In this document: positions 29,038-37,350 of the stretch, one piece after another
How the letters are laid out: each line of letters starts with the position of its first letter
Position numbering within the stretch: position 1 is the first letter of the stretch
NCBI RefSeq assembly: GCF_002153375.1
Contig: NZ_MTBQ01000003.1
Coordinates: forward strand, 558,001 to 622,000
Direction of reading: 5' to 3'
Length of the DNA: 64,000 bases
Source: Oceanobacillus rekensis
Lineage (GTDB): Bacteria; Bacillota; Bacilli; Bacillales; Amphibacillaceae
Notes under the pieces: generated by a model
Told to the model about the DNA's origin: nothing
Databases searched by the model: none
Seen by the model: the letters and a program-made list of their open reading frames with translations, nothing else
Made by a program: the position numbers and the translations under genes

Positions 29038-29664
29038 TTTTATTTTCCTCTTTCCATACATCTATACAAAAAGCATGATTTTCAATAAGATTTTATACTG
29101 CTTATTTTATCGCTACTAATACTAAATATAAAGTAAACAGTTTCATAACGAGGGAATATTGTATAAATTTTGCTAATGCTTCTCCAAATTTTATGCAATA
29201 TAAAATTGGTTGTTACCAAGCTATTGGGGTACAGCCTTAGTTCACTTCACTTAGCAGTAAAGAGATAGTTTATACTATTCTTAACGCCAATAGAAGCTAA
29301 ATTAGACACTCCTTTATACGGACCAAACATAGAAATGTATTTGTCGAATTACAAATATTAAGCGAGACAGAGGGACAGGTCCACTGTTTCGGACTTACAA
29401 TTCAAAACGAGTGAAAGCGGTGCCTATGCCCCCACCGAAACAATTCCAAAATCACATGATCTTGGTTATTTACATATTATGATTGACTTTTAGTTAAGCT
29501 GTTACTCCAACATTGTATTTTAACTTAATATCCTGCTTATTCCACAAGTTATCATGAGTATAAATGTAGCTCCTTGGCTCGTCGATTTACAAAAGACCCC
29601 AGGTTAGTATCCGGGTAAACTGATCTTCTTCGGGAAATTCTAATGAACAAGGAGGCGAATTATT
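29038..29664. other. Long intergenic region before the SASP gene
   Basis: About 600 nt without a supported gene. It contains a fragment of the GGGACAGG repeat type (GAGACAGAGGGACAGGTCC near 29366) and CTGTTTCGG / CCGAAACA inverted pieces at about 29386 and 29436. The spore-gene promoter should be near its right end, but no clear sigma-G match is seen. Confidence 0.4.
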
Positions 29665-29907
29665 ATGTCAAAAAAAAACTTAAGTCAGTTTAAAGGACAT
29701 GTAATGAAAGCTAATGGTTATAATGTAAACAGTGATAACCCGGATCACGTCAAATACGAAGTCGCAAAAGAACAAGGAGTTTCATTAAAAGAAGGATACA
29801 ACGGACGACTTACCTCCGAGCAAGCGGGTAAAATTGGTGGACCGATTGGTGGTAATATGGTTAAAGAAATGGTTAAAATGGCTCAGGAACAGATGAAAAA
29901 GAAATGA
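29665..29907 (+). CDS. Alpha/beta-type small acid-soluble spore protein
   Basis: An 80-residue DNA-binding spore protein that coats forespore DNA and protects it from UV and other damage. The GPR protease cleavage region is KYEVAKEQGVSL (about 31-42), and the DNA-binding second half has GRLTSEQAGKIGGPIGGNMV then MVKMAQEQMKKK. It deviates from the usual (LTS for the N-terminal residues of that motif, an extra Met-rich end), so it may be a minor member. AAGGAGGCG precedes the ATG. It marks the host as an endospore former and is expected to be under sigma-G. Confidence 0.9.
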   Translation: MSKKNLSQFKGHVMKANGYNVNSDNPDHVKYEVAKEQGVSLKEGYNGRLTSEQAGKIGGPIGGNMVKEMVKMAQEQMKKK

Positions 29908-29910
29908 ACA

Positions 29911-30039
29911 AAAGGTTATTCTCGTGTAGGAAAATCGGAAGAAATTGCAAAGGTTGCATTGTTTCTTGCATCAGATGATTCCAATTTCTTAAATGGTACT
30001 GTTGTGACTGCTAACAGCGGTTGGACTGCAGCATTCTAA
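29911..30039 (+). pseudogene. C-terminal remnant of a short-chain dehydrogenase
   Basis: Directly after the SASP stop, one open frame of 42 codons plus TAA translates to GYSRVGKSEEIAKVALFLAS, then DDSNFLNGTVVTANSGWTAAF. That is the well-known C-terminus of classical SDR enzymes (R-x-G-x-PEEIA then a GxxxxxxGGW-like end). The Rossmann loop and the Tyr/Lys active site are gone and there is no start codon or ribosome site. It is a truncated relic. Confidence 0.8.
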
Positions 30040-30057
30040 TAAAAATCATCCATTTTA

Positions 30058-30103
30058 AATGCCTGTCCCTACTTCCTTTAAACTAGTAGTGGGAACAGGC
30101 ATT
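30058..30103. terminator. Convergent terminator
   Basis: Stem AATGCCTGTCCC with GGGAACAGGCATT (one bulge), followed by GATTTTT. It lies between the SASP/SDR-relic side and the minus-strand gene ending at 30109. Confidence 0.75.
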
Positions 30104-30108
30104 GATTT

Positions 30109-30318
30109 TTAATAATTGGTATTCTCATTTATAAACTTGGGATTTTTAATCAGCCTATAAAGCTGATATATACTCGCAATCGCAATTACTGAACCAATGG
30201 TAACGAAAAAAATTTGAAATTCATTTCGTGCATAAGAATAGATGATGCCTAAAGCAAATAAAACGATAAATATGTGAAAACCGATTTGGAACTTCGTATA
30301 TCCATCAAATTTATCCAA
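30109..30318 (-). CDS. Small two-helix membrane protein
   Basis: A 69-residue protein with two membrane helices (about 9-28 and 34-54) and a basic C-terminal part. It starts with TTG behind GGGGGTGGCG. No family is recognised. It is alone, between a terminator and proA. Confidence 0.5.
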   Translation of the reverse strand: MDKFDGYTKFQIGFHIFIVLFALGIIYSYARNEFQIFFVTIGSVIAIASIYQLYRLIKNPKFINENTNY

Positions 30319-30461
30319 AATACGCCACCCCCCTAACTTAACTACCTATTTAAATTGTAAAAACGAATCATAATATCGGCAACATTCATAAATTTCAATT
30401 TCATATATATACCCGGCTTATCCATTCTAGGTAATTTCAGGCTTATTCCGAATCGGGATGA

Positions 30462-31709
30462 TTAATTACGTGTTTGGCCGTTTCCTTTGATGAAAAATTT
30501 ACTTGATGTTAATGCCTGTAATCCCATTGGTCCTCTGGCATGCAATTTCTGGGTGCTGATTCCGATTTCAGCTCCATAGCCAAATTCGAAGCCATCGGTA
30601 AATCTTGTTGATGCATTATGATATACTGCAGCTGCATCCACATGCTGCAAAAACATTTCGGCATTTTTTACATTTTCCGTAATAATTGCTTCGGAATGCC
30701 TTGTTCCATATTTATTAATATGCTGGATCGCCTCACCAACATCATCAATAATCTTTACGCTTGCTGTCAAATCAAGATATTCTTTTTGCCAATCCTCTTC
30801 CATTGCTTCTTTTATATCTGGATCAGCTACTCTTGCCTGCTGATCTCCATAAATTTCTACACCACTTTTCTGTAAGCTTTCAAGGAGCCCTTTCCCATGT
30901 TTTTCAAACCATTTCGAATGAATTAAAATGGATTCAATTGCATTGCAAACAGATGGACGCTGTAACTTGGCATTCAATACAATTTGTTGAGCCATCTCTT
31001 GTTCTGCTGTTTCATCAATATAAACATGACAATTACCTGCACCTGTTTCAATAACAGGTACCGTCGCTTCTCTGACAACTGTTTCAATCAGATTTTTCCC
31101 ACCTCTAGGAATCAATACATCCAAATAGTCATTTAATCGGAATAACTCTTTGGCGGTATCTCTGCTTGTATCCTCTATTAATTGTACCGCATGAACAGGC
31201 AGATCACTCTTGGCCAATGCACGGTGGATGGAAGAAACGAGCGCAATATTGGAGTTCCTCGCCGAAGAACTACCTCTTAAAATAACTGCATTTCCAGTTT
31301 TTAATGTAAGTGCAGCTGCATCAACAGTCACATTCGGTCTTGCTTCATAAATCATTCCGACAACACCGATTGGTACGCGTTTTTTCTGAATATGAAGTCC
31401 GTTTTCCTTCTCAATCGTTTCTAGAATTTCGCCAATTGGATCTTTAAGTTCTGTCACCTGACCAATGGCCTCAGCAATACCCTCAATTCTATCCTCGCTA
31501 AGCATAATTCGATCCAATACGGACTGTGACAGCCCCTTCGTTTTACCTGCTTCAATATCTTTCTTATTTTCATGGAGAATGGATTCCTTATCGATGATTA
31601 GTTGCTCAGCAATTAAGTGTAATGCTGCATTTTTCTCCTCTGTCGTTGCACCTGTCATAAGATAACTTGCAACTTTTGCATGCTTGCCTTTCTCAAAGAC
31701 TTCCCCCAT
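30462..31709 (-). CDS. proA: Glutamate-5-semialdehyde dehydrogenase
   Basis: NADPH-dependent reduction of glutamyl-5-phosphate to the semialdehyde, second step of proline synthesis. The aldehyde-dehydrogenase-fold landmarks are there: [29 protein letters not shown], and the catalytic cysteine in [12 protein letters not shown] near residue 256. At 415 residues it is full length. The ATG at 31709 overlaps the last base of the proB stop (TAATG) behind GGGGAGGAATTATA; the longer frame from 31748 overlaps proB and is rejected. It is translated together with proB. Confidence 0.95.
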   Translation of the reverse strand: MGEVFEKGKHAKVASYLMTGATTEEKNAALHLIAEQLIIDKESILHENKKDIEAGKTKGLSQSVLDRIMLSEDRIEGIAEAIGQVTELKDPIGEILETIEKENGLHIQKKRVPIGVVGMIYEARPNVTVDAAALTLKTGNAVILRGSSSARNSNIALVSSIHRALAKSDLPVHAVQLIEDTSRDTAKELFRLNDYLDVLIPRGGKNLIETVVREATVPVIETGAGNCHVYIDETAEQEMAQQIVLNAKLQRPSVCNAIESILIHSKWFEKHGKGLLESLQKSGVEIYGDQQARVADPDIKEAMEEDWQKEYLDLTASVKIIDDVGEAIQHINKYGTRHSEAIITENVKNAEMFLQHVDAAAVYHNASTRFTDGFEFGYGAEIGISTQKLHARGPMGLQALTSSKFFIKGNGQTRN

Positions 31710-32815
31710 TATAATTCCTCCCCTATTTTCTTCTTTGCTCCGACCCAACCATCACGGTGGATCACCTCTATAGATGATAATTTATCTTTTTCACTCTCGA
31801 TTACCTTTTTCAAATCATCGGATGTACAGCTAACCTGACCTTTTCCAAGCAATTCATTTCCACCATATACTTTCACGACATCCCCTCGCCTGAAGGTCCC
31901 TTGCACACTACTTACACCTGGTGAAAGCAGACTGCTGCCGCGATATAAAATAGCCTTTTCAGCACCACCGTCAACATATATTTTCCCCATGGATTCCGAG
32001 TGGAGCGCAATCCACTGTCTTCTCGTATTGATAGAAGCGTTCGGATGACTGGAAATATATGTCCCATCGCCCGCGCCTTCTAAAACCCTGAGCAACTTAT
32101 CATTCCCAATCCCGTGTCCAATAAAGACAGGTATTCCAAGCGATGTTGCTGTTTCAGCAGCCATCAGTTTTGATTTCATTCCACCAGTACCTACCTTAGA
32201 ACCGTTCGTATCTGCACCACTAATCATTTCGTCCGTAATCGAATCAAGAATATCATATTTGACAGCAGTTGGATTCGTTCTCGGATTCCCACTATAAATT
32301 CCATTAATATCTGTTAAAATTATCAGCTGATCTGCATGGATAAAGCCACTGACCAATGCAGATAACATATCATTATCACCAAACGTCAATTCCTCAACTG
32401 AAACAGTATCATTTTCATTAATAATTGGTAAAATTCCCCGTTCCAAAAGTTCGTTAATCGTTGCATAAGCATTTCGATAACGCTCCTGGTTCGAAAAATC
32501 CCCTCTCGTTAACAGTAACTGTGCTGAGGTAATCTTATACTCGTTAAATTTTTCAATATAGGACTGGATCAATAGACTTTGTCCTACAGCCGCTGCTGCT
32601 TGCTTTCCTTTTAGTGTAACTGGTCTGGAAGAGTAACCAAGTCGTGCAAAACCTGCTGCAACAGCACCTGATGATACAAGAATTACTTCATGGTTAGCAT
32701 TACGAAGCGCAGCCAATGCATGAACGTGTTCATCCAGTTTCTGCTGGTCGATTGCACCCTTATCATTTGTTAGAGAACTGCTTCCAATTTTGACTACGAT
32801 TCGCTTTTTACTCAT
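31709..32815 (-). CDS. proB: Glutamate 5-kinase
   Basis: Phosphorylates glutamate with ATP, first and usually feedback-controlled step of proline synthesis. The N-terminal amino-acid-kinase domain shows [12 protein letters not shown] (7-18), the [13 protein letters not shown] region (about 48-60) and [12 protein letters not shown] near 146. A C-terminal PUA domain begins near residue 275 ([14 protein letters not shown]). The 368-residue length is normal. It is the first gene of proBA; expression is set by the proline T-box leader upstream. Confidence 0.95.
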   Translation of the reverse strand: MSKKRIVVKIGSSSLTNDKGAIDQQKLDEHVHALAALRNANHEVILVSSGAVAAGFARLGYSSRPVTLKGKQAAAAVGQSLLIQSYIEKFNEYKITSAQLLLTRGDFSNQERYRNAYATINELLERGILPIINENDTVSVEELTFGDNDMLSALVSGFIHADQLIILTDINGIYSGNPRTNPTAVKYDILDSITDEMISGADTNGSKVGTGGMKSKLMAAETATSLGIPVFIGHGIGNDKLLRVLEGAGDGTYISSHPNASINTRRQWIALHSESMGKIYVDGGAEKAILYRGSSLLSPGVSSVQGTFRRGDVVKVYGGNELLGKGQVSCTSDDLKKVIESEKDKLSSIEVIHRDGWVGAKKKIGEEL

Positions 32816-32845
32816 TATAAACTACCCCTAATTAATTATTTATAC

Positions 32846-33086
32846 AAAAAAAAGCTCAATCATCCCAATATTATAAGGACGAAAGAGCAAGCTTTCGCGG
32901 TACCACCATTACTTGAATGTATGCACATTCCGCTTATTCCATAACGCTGGAGCCGTGCCCATCTATGGGACTCTGAAGGCAGGTTCTGCAGGGCGAATAT
33001 GACGGAATCTTCCAGCTGATAAATCCCGCTCTCTTTCATCTCACTAGCCACATACTAATCCTTCATTAACGTTCGATAATAGTATT
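32846..33086 (-). ncRNA. Proline T-box leader
   Basis: tRNA-sensing leader of proBA. The antiterminator T-box TGGTACCGCG is at 32896-32905, with the terminator stem and T8 at about 32847-32895. Stem I starts with GAAGG at 33060-33064 and closes with CCTTC at 32975-32979; the specifier sequence GAACCTG (32980-32986) presents the proline codon CCU followed by a purine. Uncharged proline tRNA should therefore allow transcription. A frame of 63 codons crossing it is not a gene. Confidence 0.92.
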
Positions 33087-33092
33087 GATTTT

Positions 33093-33121
33093 ATTATGGA
33101 TACTAAAATCGTTTATGTCAA
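33093..33121 (-). promoter_or_regulatory. proBA promoter
   Basis: Consensus TTGACA, 17-nt spacer and CATAAT on the minus strand, just upstream of the T-box stem I. Confidence 0.75.
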
Positions 33122-33189
33122 TAGATAAATATACAAAAAATTAAAATTTCGGTAATAACTTCTACATGGGCTTATCTATTTCCGCATTT

Positions 33190-33420
33190 AAAAAGGCTCT
33201 TTCCTTAAACTTTTGGACTGCTGTTACTCATCCCTCGAAAAGAATTTGGACTCCGCACTGCTCGACCCATCGAAAAAATTTGGTGCTATTTAAAGTTTCT
33301 TATTTCTACATACTGAGAAGATAACTATAAGTATGTGCTTTTCAGTCGCCCGCGGAAAAGCGTAGTATATTTCCCAGAGCGGTCGCCGAAGAGACTTACC
33401 TTAATTCATAGTTTATCTCT
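33190..33420 (-). repeat. Bacillaceae-type intergenic repeat, degenerate copy
   Basis: On the minus strand it has GAGCGGTCGCCGAAG-like and GGGATGAGTAACAGCAGTC segments in reversed spacing to those at 23713-23955. The end reads GGAAAGAGCCTTTTT, matching GGAAAGAGTCTTTT there. CGCCCGCGGAAAAGCGTAG near 33348 is a further repeat piece. No coding potential. Confidence 0.55.
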
Positions 33421-33464
33421 ACTACAAAGTTGATAACAACAATCTATGCAAAAAAGGCATTAAA

Positions 33465-33500
33465 AAAGAGGCTGCTTAATAAAATTAAGTCAGCCTCTTT
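33465..33500. terminator. Terminator-like hairpin before the NRDE gene
   Basis: Left arm AAAGAGGCTGCTTAAT pairs with ATTAAGTCAGCCTCTTT (16 bp with one bulge) around a 3-nt loop, with A and T tails on both sides. Confidence 0.7.
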
Positions 33501-33706
33501 ATATGCGTTTTATAATTGTGGCGCAGGATCATGTGGTTCACATCACATGTGTTGCGTTATCCTTCCGTCTTACACAAATCAGCTCATCGCTTGATAAGTA
33601 TAACATTATTTTTCTCCCATTACTAGAACTATTTTTACCGCAATCCATATCTTTGATTATAAACTTTCCCTCCATATATAATGGGATAAAAAAGGGGACG
33701 GATAAG

Positions 33707-34477
33707 ATGTGCTTAATAAATTTTCAACTTCATGATCATGCTAACTATAAATTAGTCATCGCAGCAAATCGGGATGAGTTCTACGAGCGACCTACTGCAC
33801 AAGCGCAATTTTGGGAGGATAAACCAACTATTATGGCTGGCAGAGATCTTATGTTTTTGGGCACATGGCTCGGAATAACGAAGAGTGGACGTTTTGCCGC
33901 CTTGACGAATTATCGTGATCCAACGATGGAAGGGCAAATGAAGAATTCCCGCGGTGAGATTGTTACGAACTATTTGACAAGTAATCAGACGCCCGAAGTA
34001 TTTTTGAAAACACTAAGTGCAGATCGAAACAATTATGCTGGATTTAATGTGATTGTCGGGGATTCTGACCAGCTATTTTATTATAATAACATTCAAGATG
34101 ACATTTCCCTAATCAGTTCAGGCACACATGCGCTCAGCAATCATTTCCTTGACACACCATGGCCAAAAGTAGTTAAAGGCAGAAGGTGGTTAGAGGAATA
34201 CCTACAACAAAATAGGGATGTTAATACCGATAAACTTTTTGAAATCGTATCTAACGCGGAAATGGCGAACGATAAATATTTGCCCGATACAGGTGTAGGG
34301 GTTGAACTGGAACGCAAGCTATCCCCATTATTCATCCGAACACCTGATTATGGGACACGTTCTTCTACCGTACTATTGGTCGACAAAAATAATCAAGTTA
34401 CTTTTGTCGAGCGTACGTACAACAAAGGAATCTTCCAAAAAGAAAATCATTATGATTTTGAGCTAACAAAAGATTAA
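33707..34477 (+). CDS. NRDE/TANGO2-family protein
   Basis: A 256-residue member of the NRDE family (DUF833, TANGO2-like), named for the Asn-Arg-Asp-Glu motif seen here as VIAANRDEFYERPT near residue 21. Cys2 follows the initiator Met directly (MCLINF), as in many members, which suggests an N-terminal-nucleophile-like fold. FLGTWLGITKSGRFAALTNYR and TRSSTVLLVD are further family blocks. Eukaryotic TANGO2 is linked to heme or lipid handling; bacterial function is unknown. I take the ATG at 33707 (AAAGGGGACGG upstream); the frame from 33503 starts in a non-coding hairpin region. Confidence 0.85.
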   Translation: MCLINFQLHDHANYKLVIAANRDEFYERPTAQAQFWEDKPTIMAGRDLMFLGTWLGITKSGRFAALTNYRDPTMEGQMKNSRGEIVTNYLTSNQTPEVFLKTLSADRNNYAGFNVIVGDSDQLFYYNNIQDDISLISSGTHALSNHFLDTPWPKVVKGRRWLEEYLQQNRDVNTDKLFEIVSNAEMANDKYLPDTGVGVELERKLSPLFIRTPDYGTRSSTVLLVDKNNQVTFVERTYNKGIFQKENHYDFELTKD

Positions 34478-34513
34478 CCTTCTATATGTTGGGGTAATTT
34501 AACTTATAAGCGA

Positions 34514-34582
34514 GTGTTCAAAAAGGTGGTTAAAAAGGACCGAGAAATCCGATTTATTTTTTATCGGACTTTTTAAACACCA
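34514..34582. repeat. MITE-like element, short form
   Basis: Begins GTGTTCAAAAAGGTGG and ends CGGACTTTTTAAACAC. It shares its outer ~33 and ~17 nt with the 213-bp element at 20339-20551 but lacks the middle. A TCCGAT/ATCGGA hairpin followed by TTTTT may also terminate the NRDE gene transcript. Confidence 0.7.
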
Positions 34583-34789
34583 CTTTAAAACATACTTATA
34601 TCTATCATCCAATTTCCTTTTCACATTATGTTCATTTCAAAGTTGATAATTCGCCATAAATAAATTACATTTCAGCAATGTATCAGGTTATAATTTAACT
34701 ATGTGCATTGTTTAACAAGCATTTAATGGTGTTCAAGAATATACATCTATGTATGCTCACTAATACACTTGGTTTATAAAGGAGGATGA
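34583..34789 (+). promoter_or_regulatory. cydABS upstream region
   Basis: Non-coding. A TATAAT hexamer lies at about 34689-34694 without a good -35. A perfect inverted repeat TTGTTTAACAA (34708-34718) lies between it and cydA, a position that would suit a repressor of Rex type, although the sequence is not a standard Rex site. Confidence 0.35.
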
Positions 34790-36136
34790 TTGACATTGTT
34801 ATTTGACGATCCGGTATTTGCCAGTAGATTATTAACGCTGCTAACCCTCTCATTTCACATTATTTATGCAACTATTGGGGTTGGAGTTCCACTCATGATA
34901 ATGATTGCACAGTGGATTGGAATTAAAAAGAATGATATGCATTATATAATGATGGCAAGAAGATGGGCCAAAGGGTTTGTTGTAACAGTTGCAGTTGGTG
35001 TTGTTACCGGTACGATTATTGGATTGCAGCTTTCGTTGTTATGGCCTAATTTTATGGAACTTGCCGGTAATATTATTGCCCTACCTTTATTTATGGAAGT
35101 ATTTGCTTTCTTCTTTGAAGCTATTTTCCTAGGGATTTATTTATATACATGGGATCGCTTTGAGAATCCAAAAAAGCATTTTCTATTATTAGTTCCTGTA
35201 GCTCTCGGTGGAGGTATGTCCGCTGTCTTTATTACGATAGTGAATTCTTTTATGAATTCACCTGCAGGATTCGATATTGTCGGTGGGCAGCTTGTGAATG
35301 CCAATCCGCTTTTAGCGATGTTCACACCAGCTATGCCAACAAAAGTGACACATGTCCTTGCTACAGCATATATGACAATAGCATTTATGCTCGCAGCGAT
35401 TGCAGCATTCAAGTTAATTAAAGGTTCAAATCATGTGTACCATAAAAAAGCATTGTATATGACAATGAAGATTGGACTTGTCTTTGCTATAGCTACTGCC
35501 TTACTTGGTGATCTATCCGGTAAATACTTAGCAGAGTATCAGCCAGAAAAGCTTGCGGCAGCTGAGTGGCATTTTGAAACAGAAGAAGGTGCACCATTGC
35601 TCATGTATGGTGTATTGGATGAGAATCAAGAAGTGAAATATGCAATTCGTGTTCCATTTGCATTGAGTATTCTCGCACATGGTAATCCAACTTCTGAAGT
35701 TATCGGTTTGGATCAATTCGCGGAAGAAGAACAACCTCCTCTAGTCATCCATTACTACTTTGATTTGATGGTAACCATCGGAATGTTTATGATTTTATTA
35801 GCACTTGTTTATTGGATAGGTATCAAACGAGCATGGCCTTTTGTCAAATCAACTTGGTATCGTTGGCTGATTGTACTTGGTGGTCCATTATCCTTCCTGG
35901 CGATTGAATCTGGTTGGTGGCTTGCCGAAGTTGGGCGTCAACCTTGGATTTTGCGAGGAATAATGACCGTTGATCAGGGGGCAACAACAAGTGATTATGT
36001 AGGACATATGTTTATTCTTTTTGCAGGGCTTTACCTTGTTCTCGGGATTGGTACAGTTGTTGTACTCAAACGTATCTTCAAGAATGATCCGTTAGAGAAA
36101 GATCTTGAAAAAATGCAAGGCGGTGACCCTTCATGA
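34790..36136 (+). CDS. cydA: Cytochrome bd menaquinol oxidase subunit I
   Basis: Heme-bearing subunit of the high-affinity terminal oxidase that reduces oxygen without pumping protons. At 448 residues it has the short Q-loop common in Firmicutes. The heme b595 ligand His is His23 (TLSFHIIYATIG) and the family blocks GTIIGLQLSLLWPNFME and GGGMSAVFITIVNSFMN are seen. The start is TTG at 34790 or TTG 6 nt later, both behind GGAGG; an ATG between runs into a stop. Its end overlaps cydB (ATGA). Confidence 0.95.
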   Translation: MTLLFDDPVFASRLLTLLTLSFHIIYATIGVGVPLMIMIAQWIGIKKNDMHYIMMARRWAKGFVVTVAVGVVTGTIIGLQLSLLWPNFMELAGNIIALPLFMEVFAFFFEAIFLGIYLYTWDRFENPKKHFLLLVPVALGGGMSAVFITIVNSFMNSPAGFDIVGGQLVNANPLLAMFTPAMPTKVTHVLATAYMTIAFMLAAIAAFKLIKGSNHVYHKKALYMTMKIGLVFAIATALLGDLSGKYLAEYQPEKLAAAEWHFETEEGAPLLMYGVLDENQEVKYAIRVPFALSILAHGNPTSEVIGLDQFAEEEQPPLVIHYYFDLMVTIGMFMILLALVYWIGIKRAWPFVKSTWYRWLIVLGGPLSFLAIESGWWLAEVGRQPWILRGIMTVDQGATTSDYVGHMFILFAGLYLVLGIGTVVVLKRIFKNDPLEKDLEKMQGGDPS

Positions 36137-37158
36137 GTTTAGAAATTCTTGGTATCGTTGTTCTTTGGTTATTCCTATTCGGGTATGTAATTGTTGGTTC
36201 CATTGATTATGGTGCAGGTTTTTTTAATGCCCATAGTATTATCACAGGCAAACAGCATATTCTGTCCAATATTATCAGCCGTTACCTTTCCCCTGTATGG
36301 GAAGTCACAAATGTATTTTTTGTTTTCTTTTTCGTTGGAATTGTCGGGTTCTTCCCACAAACGGCATATTACTTCGGTACAATCCTTCTTCTTCCGGGAA
36401 GTATTGCCCTAATATTGCTGGCCATCCGTGGTTCCTATTATGCTTTTGAATCGTATGGAAATAAAGGACATAGGGGATATGCATTTATGTATGGTCTGTC
36501 TGGATTATTGATTCCAGCCTCTTTATCCATTGTTTTGACGATTTCAGAAGGTGGATTTGTATCCATCGTAGACGGGAATCCCGTGCTTGACTATAAAGCA
36601 TTATTCACAAGTCCGTTAACATGGTCGATTGTCGTTCTTAGTATTGCAGCTGTACTCTATATTTCTGCCGTGTTCCTCACCTGGTATGCAAATAAAACCG
36701 GTGATGTAACAGCGACAGATTTGATGCGTAAGTATGCGATAGGATGGTCTATACCACTTATCATTGCGGCAAGCGGCATTATATTTGAATTGAAATTCCA
36801 TAATGAAGAGCACTTTTCCAGAATTATCGACCTATGGTGGATGTTTGGATTATCATTCTTATTATGGTTAGGAACCGTATGGCTTCTCTGGAAACGAAGA
36901 AGTTACGGGGTTGCCTTCGTCTTACTCGCAGGACAATTCGCTCTTGCATTTTTCGCATATGGTATTTCACATTATCCATATTTGCTTTATCCATTCTTGA
37001 CAATACATGAAGGATTTACCAATAGAGCAATGGCAATTTCACTTGTCGTCGTATTTATACTGGGGATGGCTCTCCTAATTCCTTCATTATATTTATTATT
37101 GAAGCTGTTTCTGTTCGATAAGGATTATGTACAGGGTATTAAAAATAAAAAGGAGTGA
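36133..37158 (+). CDS. cydB: Cytochrome bd menaquinol oxidase subunit II
   Basis: Second large subunit of cytochrome bd, eight or nine membrane helices in 341 residues. The opening VVLWLFLFGYVIVGSIDYGAG is the CydB signature. It overlaps cydA by 4 nt and is followed after 5 nt by a small-subunit gene, so the three form one operon ended by the hairpin at 37279-37323. It is functional only with CydA. Confidence 0.95.
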   Translation: MSLEILGIVVLWLFLFGYVIVGSIDYGAGFFNAHSIITGKQHILSNIISRYLSPVWEVTNVFFVFFFVGIVGFFPQTAYYFGTILLLPGSIALILLAIRGSYYAFESYGNKGHRGYAFMYGLSGLLIPASLSIVLTISEGGFVSIVDGNPVLDYKALFTSPLTWSIVVLSIAAVLYISAVFLTWYANKTGDVTATDLMRKYAIGWSIPLIIAASGIIFELKFHNEEHFSRIIDLWWMFGLSFLLWLGTVWLLWKRRSYGVAFVLLAGQFALAFFAYGISHYPYLLYPFLTIHEGFTNRAMAISLVVVFILGMALLIPSLYLLLKLFLFDKDYVQGIKNKKE

Positions 37159-37163
37159 TCTGT

Positions 37164-37274
37164 TTGTTCAACGACTTTCTAATCTTTGTTGCTCCCTTTC
37201 TCATCATTATCGTTGCTATCGCACTCGCATTCCTTGTAGCTGGTAAGGATGACTTAATAAATAAGCAAGATTAA
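37164..37274 (+). CDS. cydS: Cytochrome bd small subunit CydS-like
   Basis: A 36-residue single-helix protein, too short for usual gene callers. TTG start behind AGGAGTGATC, 5 nt after cydB. It reads MFNDFLIFVAPFLIIIVAIA and ends GKDDLINKQD. Size, one membrane helix, an early Pro and a GKD-type C-terminal turn match CydS, the third subunit found in the Geobacillus bd oxidase structure, which covers a helix of CydA. Position in the operon makes this assignment strong, though CydX-type names are used for similar peptides. Confidence 0.8.
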   Translation: MFNDFLIFVAPFLIIIVAIALAFLVAGKDDLINKQD

Positions 37275-37278
37275 ATTA

Positions 37279-37323
37279 AAAAAGGCAGTCTGAAGGGTGA
37301 TTAACCCTTTAGACTGCCTTTTT
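37279..37323. terminator. Shared terminator between cydABS and cydDC
   Basis: Nested stem AAAAAGGCAGTCT / AGACTGCCTTTTT with inner AAGGGT / ACCCTT. A and T tails on both strands serve both converging operons. Confidence 0.92.
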
Positions 37324-37350
37324 GTTTCATTCGGCGTAATACAGTTCAAA

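Noticed and set aside
32860-33051. Open frame of 63 codons upstream of proB
   Set aside because: It lies wholly within the T-box leader (stem I to T-box); its 'conservation' would come from RNA structure.
33503-33706. Upstream extension of the NRDE protein
   Set aside because: The family begins at MCLINF with a good ribosome site at 33707; the extension starts in a terminator-like hairpin region.
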